Shown piece by piece: positions 45,811 to 57,618 of a stretch of DNA of 64,000 nt (within the stretch, counting starts at the first letter, position 1; every line of letters begins with the position of its first letter). The DNA comes from Cryptomeria japonica (Eukaryota > Streptophyta > Pinopsida > Cupressales > Cupressaceae): contig NC_081410.1 of NCBI RefSeq assembly GCF_030272615.1, positions 124,054,140 through 124,118,139 on the forward strand, written 5' to 3'. Under the pieces are notes generated by a model. It saw nothing but the letters and a program-made list of their open reading frames with translations. It was not told the origin of the DNA and made no database searches. Made by a program: the position numbers and the translations under genes.

Positions 45811-47482
45811 TGTGTGAGAGAAAAAGCGAGACTAGGTTATCATGCCCTAATCCTACCTTTTGACACACATTACGGAATACGAAAGAGCCTAGAGGTATCA
45901 CACAATTGGCTACTTCTTTTTGTGAAAGAGAGAGCCACGGGCTACCTATTAGGGTTTCTATTCCTTTGTTGTAATTGAAAGGTAAGATTATGCAAGTTCA
46001 ATTGCTAACCCTAAAATGCAAGTATGAGCTAACAACAAGATTGCAGAATTGAACTTAAACAATGGAAAGTTGTAAACACAAGGATAAAACAAGAATGCAG
46101 ATGCGTACCCGGAGTCAAAGTTTGACTGAAAATGTTCGGGACGGGGGCGCGGGCGCCACTGTCCTGATTCTATCCCGGAACTGCACTTGAAACTGCTGTT
46201 TTGCACTCTGGAAAACTGTCTGAAATGTTGTCTGTCAGGAGGACCAGGGCGCCTAGCGCCTCTGTCCCAGGGACCAGGGCGCCCATCGCCCCTATCCTGG
46301 CAGGACCAGGGCGCCCCACGCCCTTGTCCTGGTATTCTGCTCTGCAATTTGATGTGGGGTGCTGTCTCGACCTGCTTTTTCCGGATCTGCAACCTGTGGC
46401 GTCGTCCGAGTCTCGAAACCTGCACTTATATCTGAAAAAGGTGTTTGGGCGGCTATATAGGGTTTTGCCTTAGTCAAACCCCCGCTTCAGTGATTTCCAC
46501 CTCCACGAATAGCCAAGTTGTATTGTAAAAGTAATGTGTGTGCAGACCTTGTGTGTGTGCAAGATCTAAAATGCAAGTAAGCAAACTAGAGCAACCTAGA
46601 AAGTAAACCCTAATTGCTTGTTAATGATAATGTAAATGCTCTAAATCAAGATGCAAAGTGATCTAAAGCATGAATAAATGAGATATTGAAGCTTATGCAA
46701 AGACATGAAAACAACATGAAATCATACCCAACCCTCAAGGGAGGAGTACAAGCCAATCTTCAGTCGGTAATCTCCTATTGTTCTTCAATGTCTTCCAAGC
46801 CCTAAATGGATGAATGGAATTGTTAAATGCTTGCTAGAGGGATGTTGAATGTTGTTGAAGTCTTCACCGATCTACTCTTTCACTGCATATGAGGTTCCTG
46901 AAAACAAAATGCATATGAGGTTCCTGAAAACAAAATTCAGATCCCTTCAAATGAAGAAAGAGAGCTCTTATGTATGAAACCCTAGGTCTTAATTCCAATT
47001 TTTGGCCGACCTAGAGATTGAATATCCCGCCAATTTCTTGGGGTTAAGCTTTATTTTATGATTGGATCGCGCTCCTAAAATTTCGAGAAAAATGTCCGGG
47101 ACCGTGTGTACTCCGGGCGCCACGGTCCCGACAACTTTTCACCAAATTTTCAGGGCCGTCAGATATGATGATTTTAGAGAGAATCCCGAAGTTACAGGTG
47201 ATTTCGAGATGTTTTGACCCCCGAAATCAAGCCCCCAAGCTCAGAATAGGGCCTAATTAGGGTTTTTGATTAAGTAGTGTATTGGAAGAATAAAATGAAA
47301 GGGGCACGCTTTAATGAAAGGGCCCGACTTTATGATGTGGAAGATGATGAAATAGAACCTTTAGACCTAATTAATTTGATTAATTAAGTGCTAAAGGGGA
47401 AATGAAATGCAAAATGCAATTGTGCCAAGGCGGGTGTTAAATTGTACTGCTTTAGCAAGTGCGTACAATTTATGAAGTTACA
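45811..47482 (-). repeat. 5' LTR of Gypsy-1
   Basis: Aligns with 34728-36353 throughout. It has three GGACCAGGGCGCC units (46238-46331) against two in the 3' LTR, and a short tandem duplication of GAGGTTCCTGAAAACAAAA at about 46891-46935 that the other copy lacks. Confidence 0.95.
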
Positions 47483-47487
47483 GTATT

Positions 47488-48087
47488 GTGGCTAGATTTA
47501 AGAAGAATCCAAAGAAGGCACATTTGATGGCAACTAAGAGAATATTTAGATATCTGAAAGGTACTGTTGACTATGGATTATGGTATCCATATGGTGGAGA
47601 TTTTGACTTGCAGGCATACACAGATGCTAATTGGGCAGGAAATATTGATGACCGGAAGAGTACTACTAGTGGAGCATTCTTTTTAGGAGGAAGGCTAGTC
47701 TCATGGAGTAGTAAAAAGCAGAGTTGCACCTCACAATCTATTGTTGAAGCTGAATATGTAGCAGCTTATATGAATTGCAAACAAGCTATGTGGATGAGGC
47801 ACATTTTGGAAGGTTTGAAGATGAAAATCTCAGAACCTATAAAGATTTTGTGTGATAATACAAGTGCAATAAACATTTCTAAAAATCTTGTTTTGCATGC
47901 AAGGACTAAGCACATTGAATTGAAATATCACTTATTGAGGGAAAAAGTTCAAAGTAAAGATGTTATCTTGGAGCATGTTTGTACCAAGGAGCAGCTTGCA
48001 GATATCTTTACCAAACCTCTGCCTAAGACCACTTTTGAGTATCTTAGAAGTCAATTGGAGGTTGTCCCTCTTCATGAAGTTAGTTGA
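47488..48087 (+). pseudogene. pol: Copia-2 pol remains, second part (RNase H)
   Basis: Copia RNase H resumes after the Gypsy-1 target duplication: RIFRYLKGTVDYGLWYP, YTDANWAGNIDDRKSTTSG, SKKQSCTSQSIVEAEYVA and LADIFTKPLPK. These are the standard C-terminal blocks of the Copia polyprotein, with the catalytic Asp and Glu residues visible. Confidence 0.93.
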
Positions 48088-48469
48088 TCATGATGTTGAT
48101 TGCATCAGTCCCTGAATTACTTGTAGAATCTTATATAGATTGATGAAGGCGTGGATGTATTCCACAGGGGGAGCATCAAGTTGCAGAATGATGCTGATGC
48201 ACAGTGAGAGCACAATTACATGTTTTACTTTCACTTTGGCATTGTTGTCATAGGGGGAGAAGAATTATGTGATTGAGGAGAAGAATTATGTGTCTGATAA
48301 GGTGAATACTTGGTAATGTAAACCAAGATTCCTATTCACCAGCAGTAGGTTGTAGACACACAGAGCAAGTTGAATACTTGGTAATGTAAACCGGGATTCC
48401 TATTCACCAATCTTAGCATCAATCATAGGCATTGATATTTGTATTGCCATTAATGCCAGAGGGGGATAT
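48088..48469 (+). other. Copia-2 3' untranslated region and polypurine tract
   Basis: Non-coding. It contains an imperfect direct repeat (GAATACTTGGTAATGTAAAC at 48304 and 48372) and several GGGGGA runs. The last, CCAGAGGGGGATAT at 48456-48469, is the polypurine tract. Confidence 0.85.
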
Positions 48470-49919
48470 TGTTGGCATTTTGAGGTTATTGGCATTTTTC
48501 ATAGAGATTGCATTAATGATATGTTGTCATTGATGTCAATTGAACTAATAAATGGTATTCATGTTATTGTTGATATTGTTGTTTTTGATATTGGCTAGTA
48601 ATTGGTAAGAAGATAGTTCTAGAAACTGTTGTAACCGGTATGTAAAGTTTGTGAGTTGAACTAGTGAACCGGTGTAAAGGGTCAAACCTTTCTATGTAAT
48701 GTGACCGGTAAACCCTATCAATTATTAAACCCTAACCGATCAAGTTTGTTGGTTTATTATCTAATGAGCGGTAATGATGGAGATATGTGTGATCATACTA
48801 TGAGGATAAATTCAAATTGGTTTGGCATGTTTTCTTATTGTCTTGGGAAGCAGCAAAGTGGATTGCATTTAATGCACAACATGTGATGAGTTACAAAGTC
48901 CAATGGAGTGGTGATCATGGAGTTGTTGGAATTGTCTTGAAGAATGTGAAGAGATTGTCATGATTTCTAATGGTCAAGATTGAACTGACTAGTTTGTAAT
49001 CTCAATGATGAGAATTAGGTTTTTGTTGTGTTACCGACCTAATTGATTTGTATTTAAGTTCGATGAAGTTGTTTGTAAAGGTTGTTGGCAAGAGTGGTAG
49101 AAAACCTGTTGAGTATGTGGTTGTCCAACTAGTGAATAGATTTGCACTTTGAGTGAAGGCAGATTGAAGCTTAGAAGGATTTGATCAAGCAAATGTAGTG
49201 CTACTTAGACAAATCAAGAAAAACTGTTCTTTTCTAACAATTACAACATAAGTGGAATCCCTTAACCGGGTAAGCTATAACAAGCTTGGTTACTCATTAA
49301 ATCCTATAACAAGGTGGTCCATTAGCTTGGATTCTTAAATCCTCCAACGAGGTTACTCCTAACAGGGTATTGTGCTTCTAACAAGGCATATTTGTAAATC
49401 CCTTAACCGGGTGATTCCTAACCAGAATTAGTTCTTAATAGGACTTATTGTAAAGCTCTAATAGGCTTTGGCTCCTAATAGGGCAAACTTCGAAAGAGTT
49501 CAGATAGCTATCCTTGTGAGTCCCATCTCACCATGGTTTTTACCTATTTGGGTTTTCCACGTATAAACATTTGTGTCAAGTGGTGAATGCTTTTATGGCT
49601 GTGATCTTATTTGTTTATTTGGTTAACTTCTGATAAGGCATGTTAAGTAGAAGCATTGAGAAATGAATATGTTGAGTTAAGATTAAGCATTGTTGATGTT
49701 TATAAGATTGAAGGTGTTTACTATTAAAAGTTGTCATAACAGTTAAACTGGTTAATGTCAAGCATTCCTAAGAACATTGATCTTGACTGAGATACGTTTA
49801 CTTTGTTTGACTGACTTTGAGCTTGGGAACTTTGTATCAGTTTTTCAATATACTGATTCACCCCCCCCCACCCCGCTCTCAGTATTCTACTAGATACTTA
49901 TTATTTCATCATACCATCA
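48470..49919 (+). repeat. 3' LTR of Copia-2
   Basis: Begins TGTTGGCATTTTGAG and ends CATACCATCA, matching 27024-28453 along its length. Confidence 0.95.
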
Positions 49920-52335
49920 TTTAGCCCCCACTTTAGTGGGAGTATGGCTCACGCTACTACTGTCGGTAAAGCAGAAGAAAAGAGAGAGATGAAGATGGGA
50001 GATCAGAGCCAAACCATAAGGAGTATAAGACATCACTAATATTGAGGAGCAAAAAGGCCCCAATCTTAGGGTCTTAACTCACACCAACATATGCAAGAGC
50101 ACACAAAACAAAAAGGCACAAGACACACAAAATAAAGACAAAGCACAAAAAGACACGCGACAAGAACAAGACGACAAACCAACTAGCGAAAGAGATCTCG
50201 AGCTCAGATGTCTCAACAACTAATCAAGACACAAAGACCAATGCCATCACATAAATACGAGCGACCACCTAAAAGAGCAAAGCTGACATCATCCATGAAC
50301 TATCAATAGTAAAACTATGAGTTCATGAGAGCAAGAAGAGAGAGAACATGAATACACACTTTGGTGATCCATGAGAAGAAAAGCAAAGAAGAAAGAAACC
50401 ATGGACATCTCACCCCTAAAAATAGGTGATCCATGAAGAGAAGGACATGGAAAATCTCACCCCCAGAGCTTGCCTAGGTGATCCATGTAAAGAGAGAGAG
50501 TCACAACTCCGTTAGTTCCACTCAACCTCATGCATGTGTGTGCAAGTGAGGTTCGAAGCACCTCATAGGAGTCTATGCCCAAGTACGCTACAACTTGTAT
50601 AGAATGTATAGTACAAGTGTCAAGAAAGGTGTGATATCTCGCTCTAAGAGACCATGCTCTGGTTCCAGGAATAATCACCTCGCATAAAAGAAAATTGGCG
50701 TCATCTCGCTCTAAGAGACTGTGCTCTGGTTTCGAGAGTGACCCATTGTACAAGAGAAAAGTGATGACATCTTTCTCTAAGAGGTTTCCCCCTGGTTCTA
50801 AGAATGTCTCATTGTACAAGACAAGAAGAAGTGAAGACATCTCTCTCTAAGAGACTGTGCTCTGGTTCTGAGAATGACCCACTGTATAAAAAGTGATGAC
50901 ATCTTGCTCTAAGAGGTTTCCCTCTGGTTCCAAGAATGTCCCACTATTCAGTGCATGGGAGAAGTATGGTTCAAAAGAGTAGTGTGGGTACCCCCCCCAT
51001 AAAATGTCAACATAGGCTAATGTTGATATCTTAAGGAAAGTAGAACAAGGATACCTACCTTCTTTACAAAGAAGATATCCACCATGCAAAAATATCATAA
51101 ATCCAAGCAAGAGAGGGAATACTCTTCAAGCAAGGATAAGATAGTTGAAAAGAGATATCTTATTGTAAGTGTAAAGGTGATCCTTGGAGGAGAAGAGATC
51201 TTTGTTCAAAAGACACCTACCCCCAAGAGGAGTTGTCTTAGACAAATATAACATCTTCTAGGACAAGAAAAGGAAAGAACAAGAATGCAATCCTTCCTCC
51301 TATTTATAGGTGAAAAATGATTCTTGATGAGGGATGACTCACGTTTATCCCCCAGAGGGATGGTTGGATTTATTATAGATGTACATTACCAAGTGTAAAA
51401 AGAGGTTGTAGTCAAGGATTAACACTTCTTGTATAAGAGAGAATCCTTAAGTCAATAACCAACCATTCTACTTGAGGAATGACATCAAGTAATAGAACTC
51501 ACACCATCCACTTAATAGGGAAAAGTGGATCCCTAGAGAAAGAGAGAGAGAAGGATCATTGCTCCCAAGCTAAGGGACAATGAGAAGAGCTTACACAATC
51601 CACTAGAGAGAGATTAAACATAAGAAAATGTGAAATGAACTTACATGAACACATGCAAGAAAAGACATTTAGTAAATGTGAAATACATATCTCAAGAAGT
51701 GGTAATCTTTGAAAAGAAGAGAGAAAAAGCATCATACATTCCCCAAGGGGGATTAGTCATAAAAGCATACCATTATAAGAAATGATAATCACATATGAAA
51801 AATGTAGACCCTAAAGGAAATAATGATACAAGGGAAAGAAGCGAAAATCCTTGCCCGCCAAGTGTAGAGAACAAGGAGAAATATTAGACATTTTCTGAAA
51901 GTGATTAGTTTCAAGTTATATGCCATCATAGTGGAACAAAATCCTCTCAAGGAAAGGATACATACTTCTCAAGAGATCATTCCCTGCTAAGGGGCATATC
52001 ATACTTGCGAATAATTGAAACCATAGAAGAGGGAAGATTTCCAAGAGAATGAAGGAAAGAGAAGAAGTGCAATATTCATTAAAGATGTCCCTCTCCAAGT
52101 AGAGAGGAAAACCAAAGAACAATTATATTCTCACATAAGGATAACCCTATGAAAGAAAATGGATATAATAATGAATAACACAGAAGGATGAATAGAAAGA
52201 AGAGAAAAATGGACTTCATGTTGCTGCCCCAAAGTATGTTAAAGTAAAATACTACCACCACTAATGATAAAGAGCCCCCATTACATGGGCTAATAATGCC
52301 ATAGGATGAAGAGAAACATGAAGGGAAAGGAAGTG
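49920..52335 (-). other. Gypsy-2 polypurine tract and 3' region
   Basis: TTTAGCCCCCACTTTAG at 49920-49936 is the same polypurine tract (minus strand) as in Gypsy-1, but its LTR now lies at 27018, on the other side of Copia-2. The next 2.4 kb carry a tandem repeat at 50630-50945 and otherwise only short frames. No protease, RT, RNase H or integrase is visible where pol would be expected. Confidence 0.7.
50630..50945 (-). repeat. 66-bp (22-codon) degenerate tandem repeat
   Basis: About five units spaced 62-70 bases, each with CTCTAAGAG followed by CTCTGGTT (or CCCTGGTT) and AATGTC/ATGACCCA. On the minus strand, open frames at 50457-50840 and 50847-51110 translate them as repeats of the type LYNGSLSKPEHSLLERD and LYNETFLEPGGNLLEKD. 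No known family. Confidence 0.7.
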
Positions 52336-53419
52336 CTAAGGCACGATGTTTTTACCAAGAAAGATAGCTAGATCTTTCGTGAGACAAATGCGTGCAAGAT
52401 CATATTGTAGTTGAACAAATTTCTTAAATGCATAACATTTTTCAATAGAATGTGAATATAAATCATGAAAAATGCAATATTCAATACCTTTCACTTTCTT
52501 AAGATTTTTGTTTTTATTTTGAGGAGGAAAGGAAATGTTCTTGTCATATTTCAACCTCTAATAGATTCTTGTGACTAATCTGTCAGGATAGTAAATATCG
52601 TCTTCCCATGAAGGAGAGGGTTTGTTAGGAAAAGAAGTTCCATTATCCACAATTCTAATTTTGCCACTATCTATGCCATCTTGAATAGATTTATTGAAAA
52701 TCAAGGCAATCATCAGCATTATGGTCATGGGTTTGATGAAATGAACAAAAAGGACGCTTTGAAGAAGAAGCATTCTTGCGGGCTCTCATGATTTGTTATT
52801 GTTGGAGGTAACATTTAAAGTTTTGAAGTCCAAGGAATTCGTCCATAGAAAGAGGGGTACCACTTCCTAGGCCTCTTGTAGTAGTTTGTGTAGGAGGATT
52901 TAAAGGGACACGAATTCCATGCTCAAATTTCCCAATTCCTTGTCCTTTAAAACCTTGTTTTGTGATTATATGAAAGCCACAACTATAAGAATTTTGCAAT
53001 TGACTAGATGGAGGAGCAAGACCATGAATTTCTTTGAAATCTGATGTGTAAGGAGGTAGAAAAGGATTTGTAGATGTAGGAGGAGTATCATGTGAAATGA
53101 GAATCTCTTTGCCTTTATCAAACTTATCCTTTTTGGAAGATTGGGGAGGAATATCTTCATCATCTAAAAGCTCATTTTTAGTGATTTATATGTGAGGAGA
53201 AAGGTCATGAATAAAATGCATGACATCATCCTCTCTACATAGACTTTGATGTTGAAGATGGGTCCTAGGAGAATAAGGATGATCTAAAGATGTAAGAATG
53301 TTGATGTTGTCATATTTCCCCTCTTGCTCAAGGGTATGTGTAGAAGAAGAAGATGGATCCACATTACTTTCCAATGCTTTCTCTCTTGTAGAAAGATCAT
53401 TGGGTAAAACATTAGATCT
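52336..53419 (-). pseudogene. Gypsy-2 gag-like remains (G-patch, zinc-finger-like motifs)
   Basis: Minus-strand reading. A G-patch-like segment, GFKGQGIGKFEHGIRVPL, lies at about 52900-52960. A CxxH..H..C-type motif, FCSFHQTHDHNADDC, is at about 52710-52755, and another, YCIFHDLYSHSIEKC, at about 52435-52480. Motifs of this form occur in gag-related proteins of plant Gypsy elements. The region upstream (53000-53419) is Ser/Pro/His-rich and continues beyond the solo LTR at 57619. Several breaks. Confidence 0.6.
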
Positions 53420-56400
53420 TGTAGTATCCCTACCCTAATCAGTTTCTAATCTTGGTTTGACCTTGGTTAGTTTATCATAATATAATGTTATAGTCATATG
53501 TTTTGATTTAGTGCATATCTATTAATGTGGTTTTCACACCAGTTTGTATCCAAGCTGACTAGTTTTCCTATTTTGTGTTATTAATCTCGAGATAACACTT
53601 TCATTAAATTTATATATGTATGCATATATGACTCTTGGTTGTAGCAGATTTCAGGTATAGTACCGCATGGGTGCGAGGTTCGTCTCCACCTAGATTTCCA
53701 GGTTTGAGTGTACCTCTTCGATTCTTAGAATTTGGACTAGGTGGTCGTTAGACCCTCATTTGACCATAGTCGTGCTCAAGTGAGCGTCGTCAGTCATCGT
53801 CGGTATTCCCTTTGGTTGGGTATGCGGGTCGTCTGTCTGTTTGGCTTCTTGGGTTGCATGTTTTGTGTGTATGGTTAAATTGAGTAATTAGTCCTTAGTA
53901 TTTAATTTAATTTAATGTGTGTTTATTCATTAGTTTATTTGGGGACTAAATTAAATAGGCTCCCTTTTTATGTGATTAATTATTAATTGAATTGCTCGGT
54001 TTAGTTTGGTAGCAAGTTCAATTAAATGGTTAAATTTAAATATTAAATGTATTTTGTTTATGCTTATGAAAAGAAAGAATTAAATTTAATTGAAATAGAA
54101 TTAATTTAATCTTTTTGGCATTTTTGAAATAGAAAGATTAATTTTAGTTATTTGAGAAAATCAATTTTAAGTTGAAAAGCAAGTTTAATTTATTGATATA
54201 GTTTAAAAGAATGATTTTTGAGGAATTATTTTAAATAAAATATTTTAATTCCAAAAATAAAATTTTGGTCAAACTTCTCCCATTTAACATAGATTTTTGG
54301 AAAAATATGGGAGATTGATTTTTTTTGGAAAATATTTTTGGATGGAAAAATTTGGGGGTTTTGAGAGGAGAAGAAATTGCTTGAGATGGAGAATTGGGCT
54401 CTTCTTCAATCTTGCTAGGATTGCTTAACCAGGCAGGCCTCTGGTTTATTTCTTGGGTTCTTGCTTAAAGAAAATTGTTTTTGGTGTTTTAGTAGAAATC
54501 TGGTTGTACAGATTAGAAATCTTATGTTTTTGGGAAATGAAGGAGTTGTAGTTTGAATTTCTGAATCTAAAACCCTCCTTACTTCCTTTCCAAACCTCCA
54601 GATGTCAATTTTGTTTGTATAAATTGATTCTCAAATATTAAAAAAACAAATTTGGGGTTTGGCTGTTCTTGAGAAAAATTTGTCTAAAACTCCAATGAAT
54701 CTCTCTTATATTAGTTTAAAAATGAAATTTAGTTTGGGGGTTTGGCAGATTTGATGTTAAATTTGTGTAAATCCATCTCTTTTTGCCAATATGGTTTTGT
54801 TTTGGAGAGATTTCCCTTCCTAAATCTGGGTTTTTAAAAAATAAATAAATAAATGAAAAAAAACCATGATGCTGGAAATTAGTTTTAAGTCTCTGGGAGA
54901 TTGGTTATTTTTAACTGTGTTTTATTCACAGTAATTTATTTTTTTAAAAATAAAATATAAATATAAAAATATAAAAACCCACGTGGAGGGGAATAACCCC
55001 ACCACATGGGGTGGTAGCAGGACTACCAAAGGTAGCGGCTGCTACCCTTTGGTAGCAACGCTACCAATGGTAGCGTGAGCTACCCTTTGGTAGCAACGCT
55101 ACCAATGGTAGCGTGAGCTACCATGGGGGCCCACGTGGAACCCCCCCCCCCCCCCCCCCCCTCTCTTTGCTTTTTGTTTTGTTAAAAATTATAAATTGTT
55201 TTTTTAATTAAAAAATATATATAATAATAATTTAATATGATTTAAATGTAAATTTTAAATTAAGTTTTTAATAAAGTTTAAATATGGCATTTAATTAATA
55301 AAGTATGATTATTTTGTAATTAATTAATTGTATAAGTGGCAATATACATTAATTAATTTTCAAATTCTATTTTATTATTAATGCATATTTTTCTAATTAG
55401 ATACTTAATTTGTTATTCTGTTATTAATTATTAATTGCTTAGATTTTATTAATTGCGGATTAATAAATATATAGTAATTAATATTTAATTTTGGTAATTT
55501 TCTATATATGCGTAAGGAAATAATTGTTAAGTTGGGAACAAACTATCTTTACTTGGGTTCCTTATATGTGTATGTTTCCTTGATCTGTTTGATCTGTATA
55601 GTGTAACTGGGCTCTAGAAAAGACGAATTTGGAAAGATTGTTTTTGAGCTAGTGTGGCCATGATGTTTCTTTTAGAGATTAAATAGCATATTTATTTGGT
55701 TAATGTTTATTTAATTATATTCATGCGAACGTGGTTTAAAAACCCGTATTGGTGTATATATGTTATGCTTTGATGCAAATGAACTTAGAGGGTTAGAAAA
55801 CCAAGAACAACCTGTACCTAGTTGAGGTAGAAAACTGCAACCCAACTTAGATCATTTAGAAAACTTGATCGACATTTAATGTTTAAATCAATATGGAAAA
55901 AGATTGTCTTTTCCGGTTATTGCCTTTGCAAGTTTAATTTTTGTATTCGCTTTTGCTTAAGTAATGGCAAGCCTTTGATTTGTTTGATTAGACCATGTCG
56001 TATGGATTGACTTGGGGTACTTGTTTCACTCCTCGGTCTCGAGTTTGACTATTATTTTGTTGTGGTGTTGTTATTGGTCATATCCTTTATGTGGGTGTCG
56101 AATGATGTTTAGTGGTTGACCATAGTTGGTCAGGTCTCTGGTTAGAGTACCGTATGTCAGTGTACCTCATATGAGTCGTGTTTGACCAAATGGTTGTTCC
56201 CTCCTTTTTGAACTCCGTTTGCTTGACCTTGTGTATTCCTTGGTTTCTGAGGTCATTTGAGTATAGTCTAGTGTCGTATGGGAAAGTGGCTTTCGATTGG
56301 GGGCCACGCCCAAAGTGGCTACTGGGTAACCCATCGAAAGTGTGTCTAAAAAGTGATAACCTAATAGTAGATTAGAATGTTAATCTCTAAGTAAGATAAT

Positions 56401-57618
56401 TATGCCTCACACATGGGATGAGTGCTAACACAGACTCGACATGTTGTGAGAAGGCCTAAAACGGCAAACCATCATCCTTGTCTTCACGAGAGAATGTGTG
56501 GGTCCACATGAGGCTTGGATGGGCCAGAGGTTTGGATTAGGTTTCCAGGGTAACCCAGTGTATGGGACCGAGACCTATGAAGACCTGCCTTGGTAACCAT
56601 ACCAGGTTGTGTGATGACACTTGTCCCTTACGTTCACTAGTGTGTTGTGTGTTGTCTTGATAGGAGCACTTTTGTGGAGTCGTCCTGTTGTTTATACCCT
56701 TGTGAGTACCTAGTTTCATGCTAGACCTTGGGTTGCGATGACTTAGTTTTGTGGATGCTCCAGTGGACCTTTGTATTTGTTTCGATCATGATCAGTTGGA
56801 TCCTTTCCTATTCAGGGATCATTTATGTATTTATTGACCAATGTGGTCATTTGTATATTGGTTATGTTTCGCCTTGATGGCAGGATTGTAAATAATGAGA
56901 ACCTCATGTATTCTTAACTTTATTAATTATCAAAGGGGTCTTGCAGTTGAGCAGACCCAGAGATGTAGCCCTCTAGGGGTGAACTCCGAGATTATTTTGG
57001 TGTCATATGTTGCTTTTGTTCTTATGTTTCATGTTTTAGTGTTAGCATGTATGGATGGCATTTTGATAGAATGTATAAGTGGATTAGATGAAATTATTCT
57101 TCATTGCATGGATGCAGTCATCTTTTAAATGCAGTAAATTGGATCATGAAAGAATGTAGCTTAGAATAATGGAATATATTCAGTTATTTTTAAGGAAATT
57201 AAATATGCATGGAAATACCTCATTAGTTTATGATAAAATTCAAGTGTGTTGTTAAATTAGATGCATGACTTAAATTTTAATGAAAAGTATGAATGAAGGG
57301 TAAAGATAAATCTTAATGGATGAACATTATCTTGTGATTTATATTTCCATCTTCTGAAAGAAATTATCCTTGTTTAAGAATTATCTCGTTATAAGATAAT
57401 CAACTTATTGGATTTATTAGTGTGAGTTAAGTGAATCGTGGAATTAAGTAATCACATTGGGAAACTTCTTAGGTGTTAGTTGATGTCTTCTGCTGTGTAA
57501 TCTGAACTTTGATATCTCATTGTATCATTATGTTGTGTTTTACTTTAAAAAAAAATTATTGCACTCTATTCTTGTGTTTTAGCTTTATCCCTTCGGGGTT
57601 TCCTGGCGGGGCATTACA
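53420..57618. mobile_element. Probable 4.2 kb solo LTR inserted in Gypsy-2
   Basis: The insert runs from TGTAGTATCCC (53420) to GGGGCATTACA (57618), typical LTR ends with partly inverted termini. It is flanked by GATCT (53415-53419) and AATCT (57619-57623), a 5-bp target duplication with one mismatch. The flanking minus-strand frame of the Gypsy-2 remains is open on both sides. Inside there are no RT, integrase or gag domains and no internal LTR pair. Unequal recombination between LTRs is the usual source of such a remnant. A LARD-like non-autonomous unit is the alternative. Confidence 0.68.
54979..55161. repeat. Palindromic GGTAGC repeat cluster between two CCACGTGG sites, then a C21 run
   Basis: CCACGTGG occurs at 54979-54986 and 55131-55138. 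Between them are two exact 38-bp units (55042-55079 and 55080-55117) made of alternating GCTACC and GGTAGC, each able to fold back. A run of 21 C follows at 55141-55161. It lies in the middle of the probable solo LTR. Confidence 0.88.

Larger units (their letters stand above)
34728..47482 (-). mobile_element. Gypsy-1: Ty3/Gypsy element, Tat-like, with antisense PMD cargo, broken
   Basis: A 12.75 kb minus-strand element with LTRs at both ends and a perfect target duplication GTATT at 34723-34727 and 47483-47487. Reading the minus strand: 5' LTR, tRNA-Trp PBS, 5' ORF, protease, G-patch, reverse transcriptase, RNase H, second (archaeal-type) RNase H, integrase, an antisense PMD gene, polypurine tract, 3' LTR. 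Two RNase H domains and extra cargo between pol and the 3' LTR mark the Tat/Ogre group. A standard capsid (Retrotrans_gag) domain was not recognised. By eye the LTRs differ at about 3 percent of sites, so the insertion is fairly recent. Few breaks: about five. Confidence 0.95.
27024..49919 (+). mobile_element. Copia-2: Ty1/Copia element, itself invaded twice, broken
   Basis: Two LTRs in direct orientation, with a perfect 5-bp target duplication TTTAG at 27019-27023 and 49920-49924. Of the 22.9 kb, about 15.4 kb are two later insertions (28561-31252 and 34728-47482), leaving an element of roughly 7.4 kb. Order: LTR, PBS, gag, protease, integrase, reverse transcriptase, RNase H, polypurine tract, LTR. 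The first 70 or so LTR bases differ at about six sites by eye, more than in either inserted element, which agrees with the order of events. The coding region has a moderate number of breaks besides the insertions. Confidence 0.95.
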
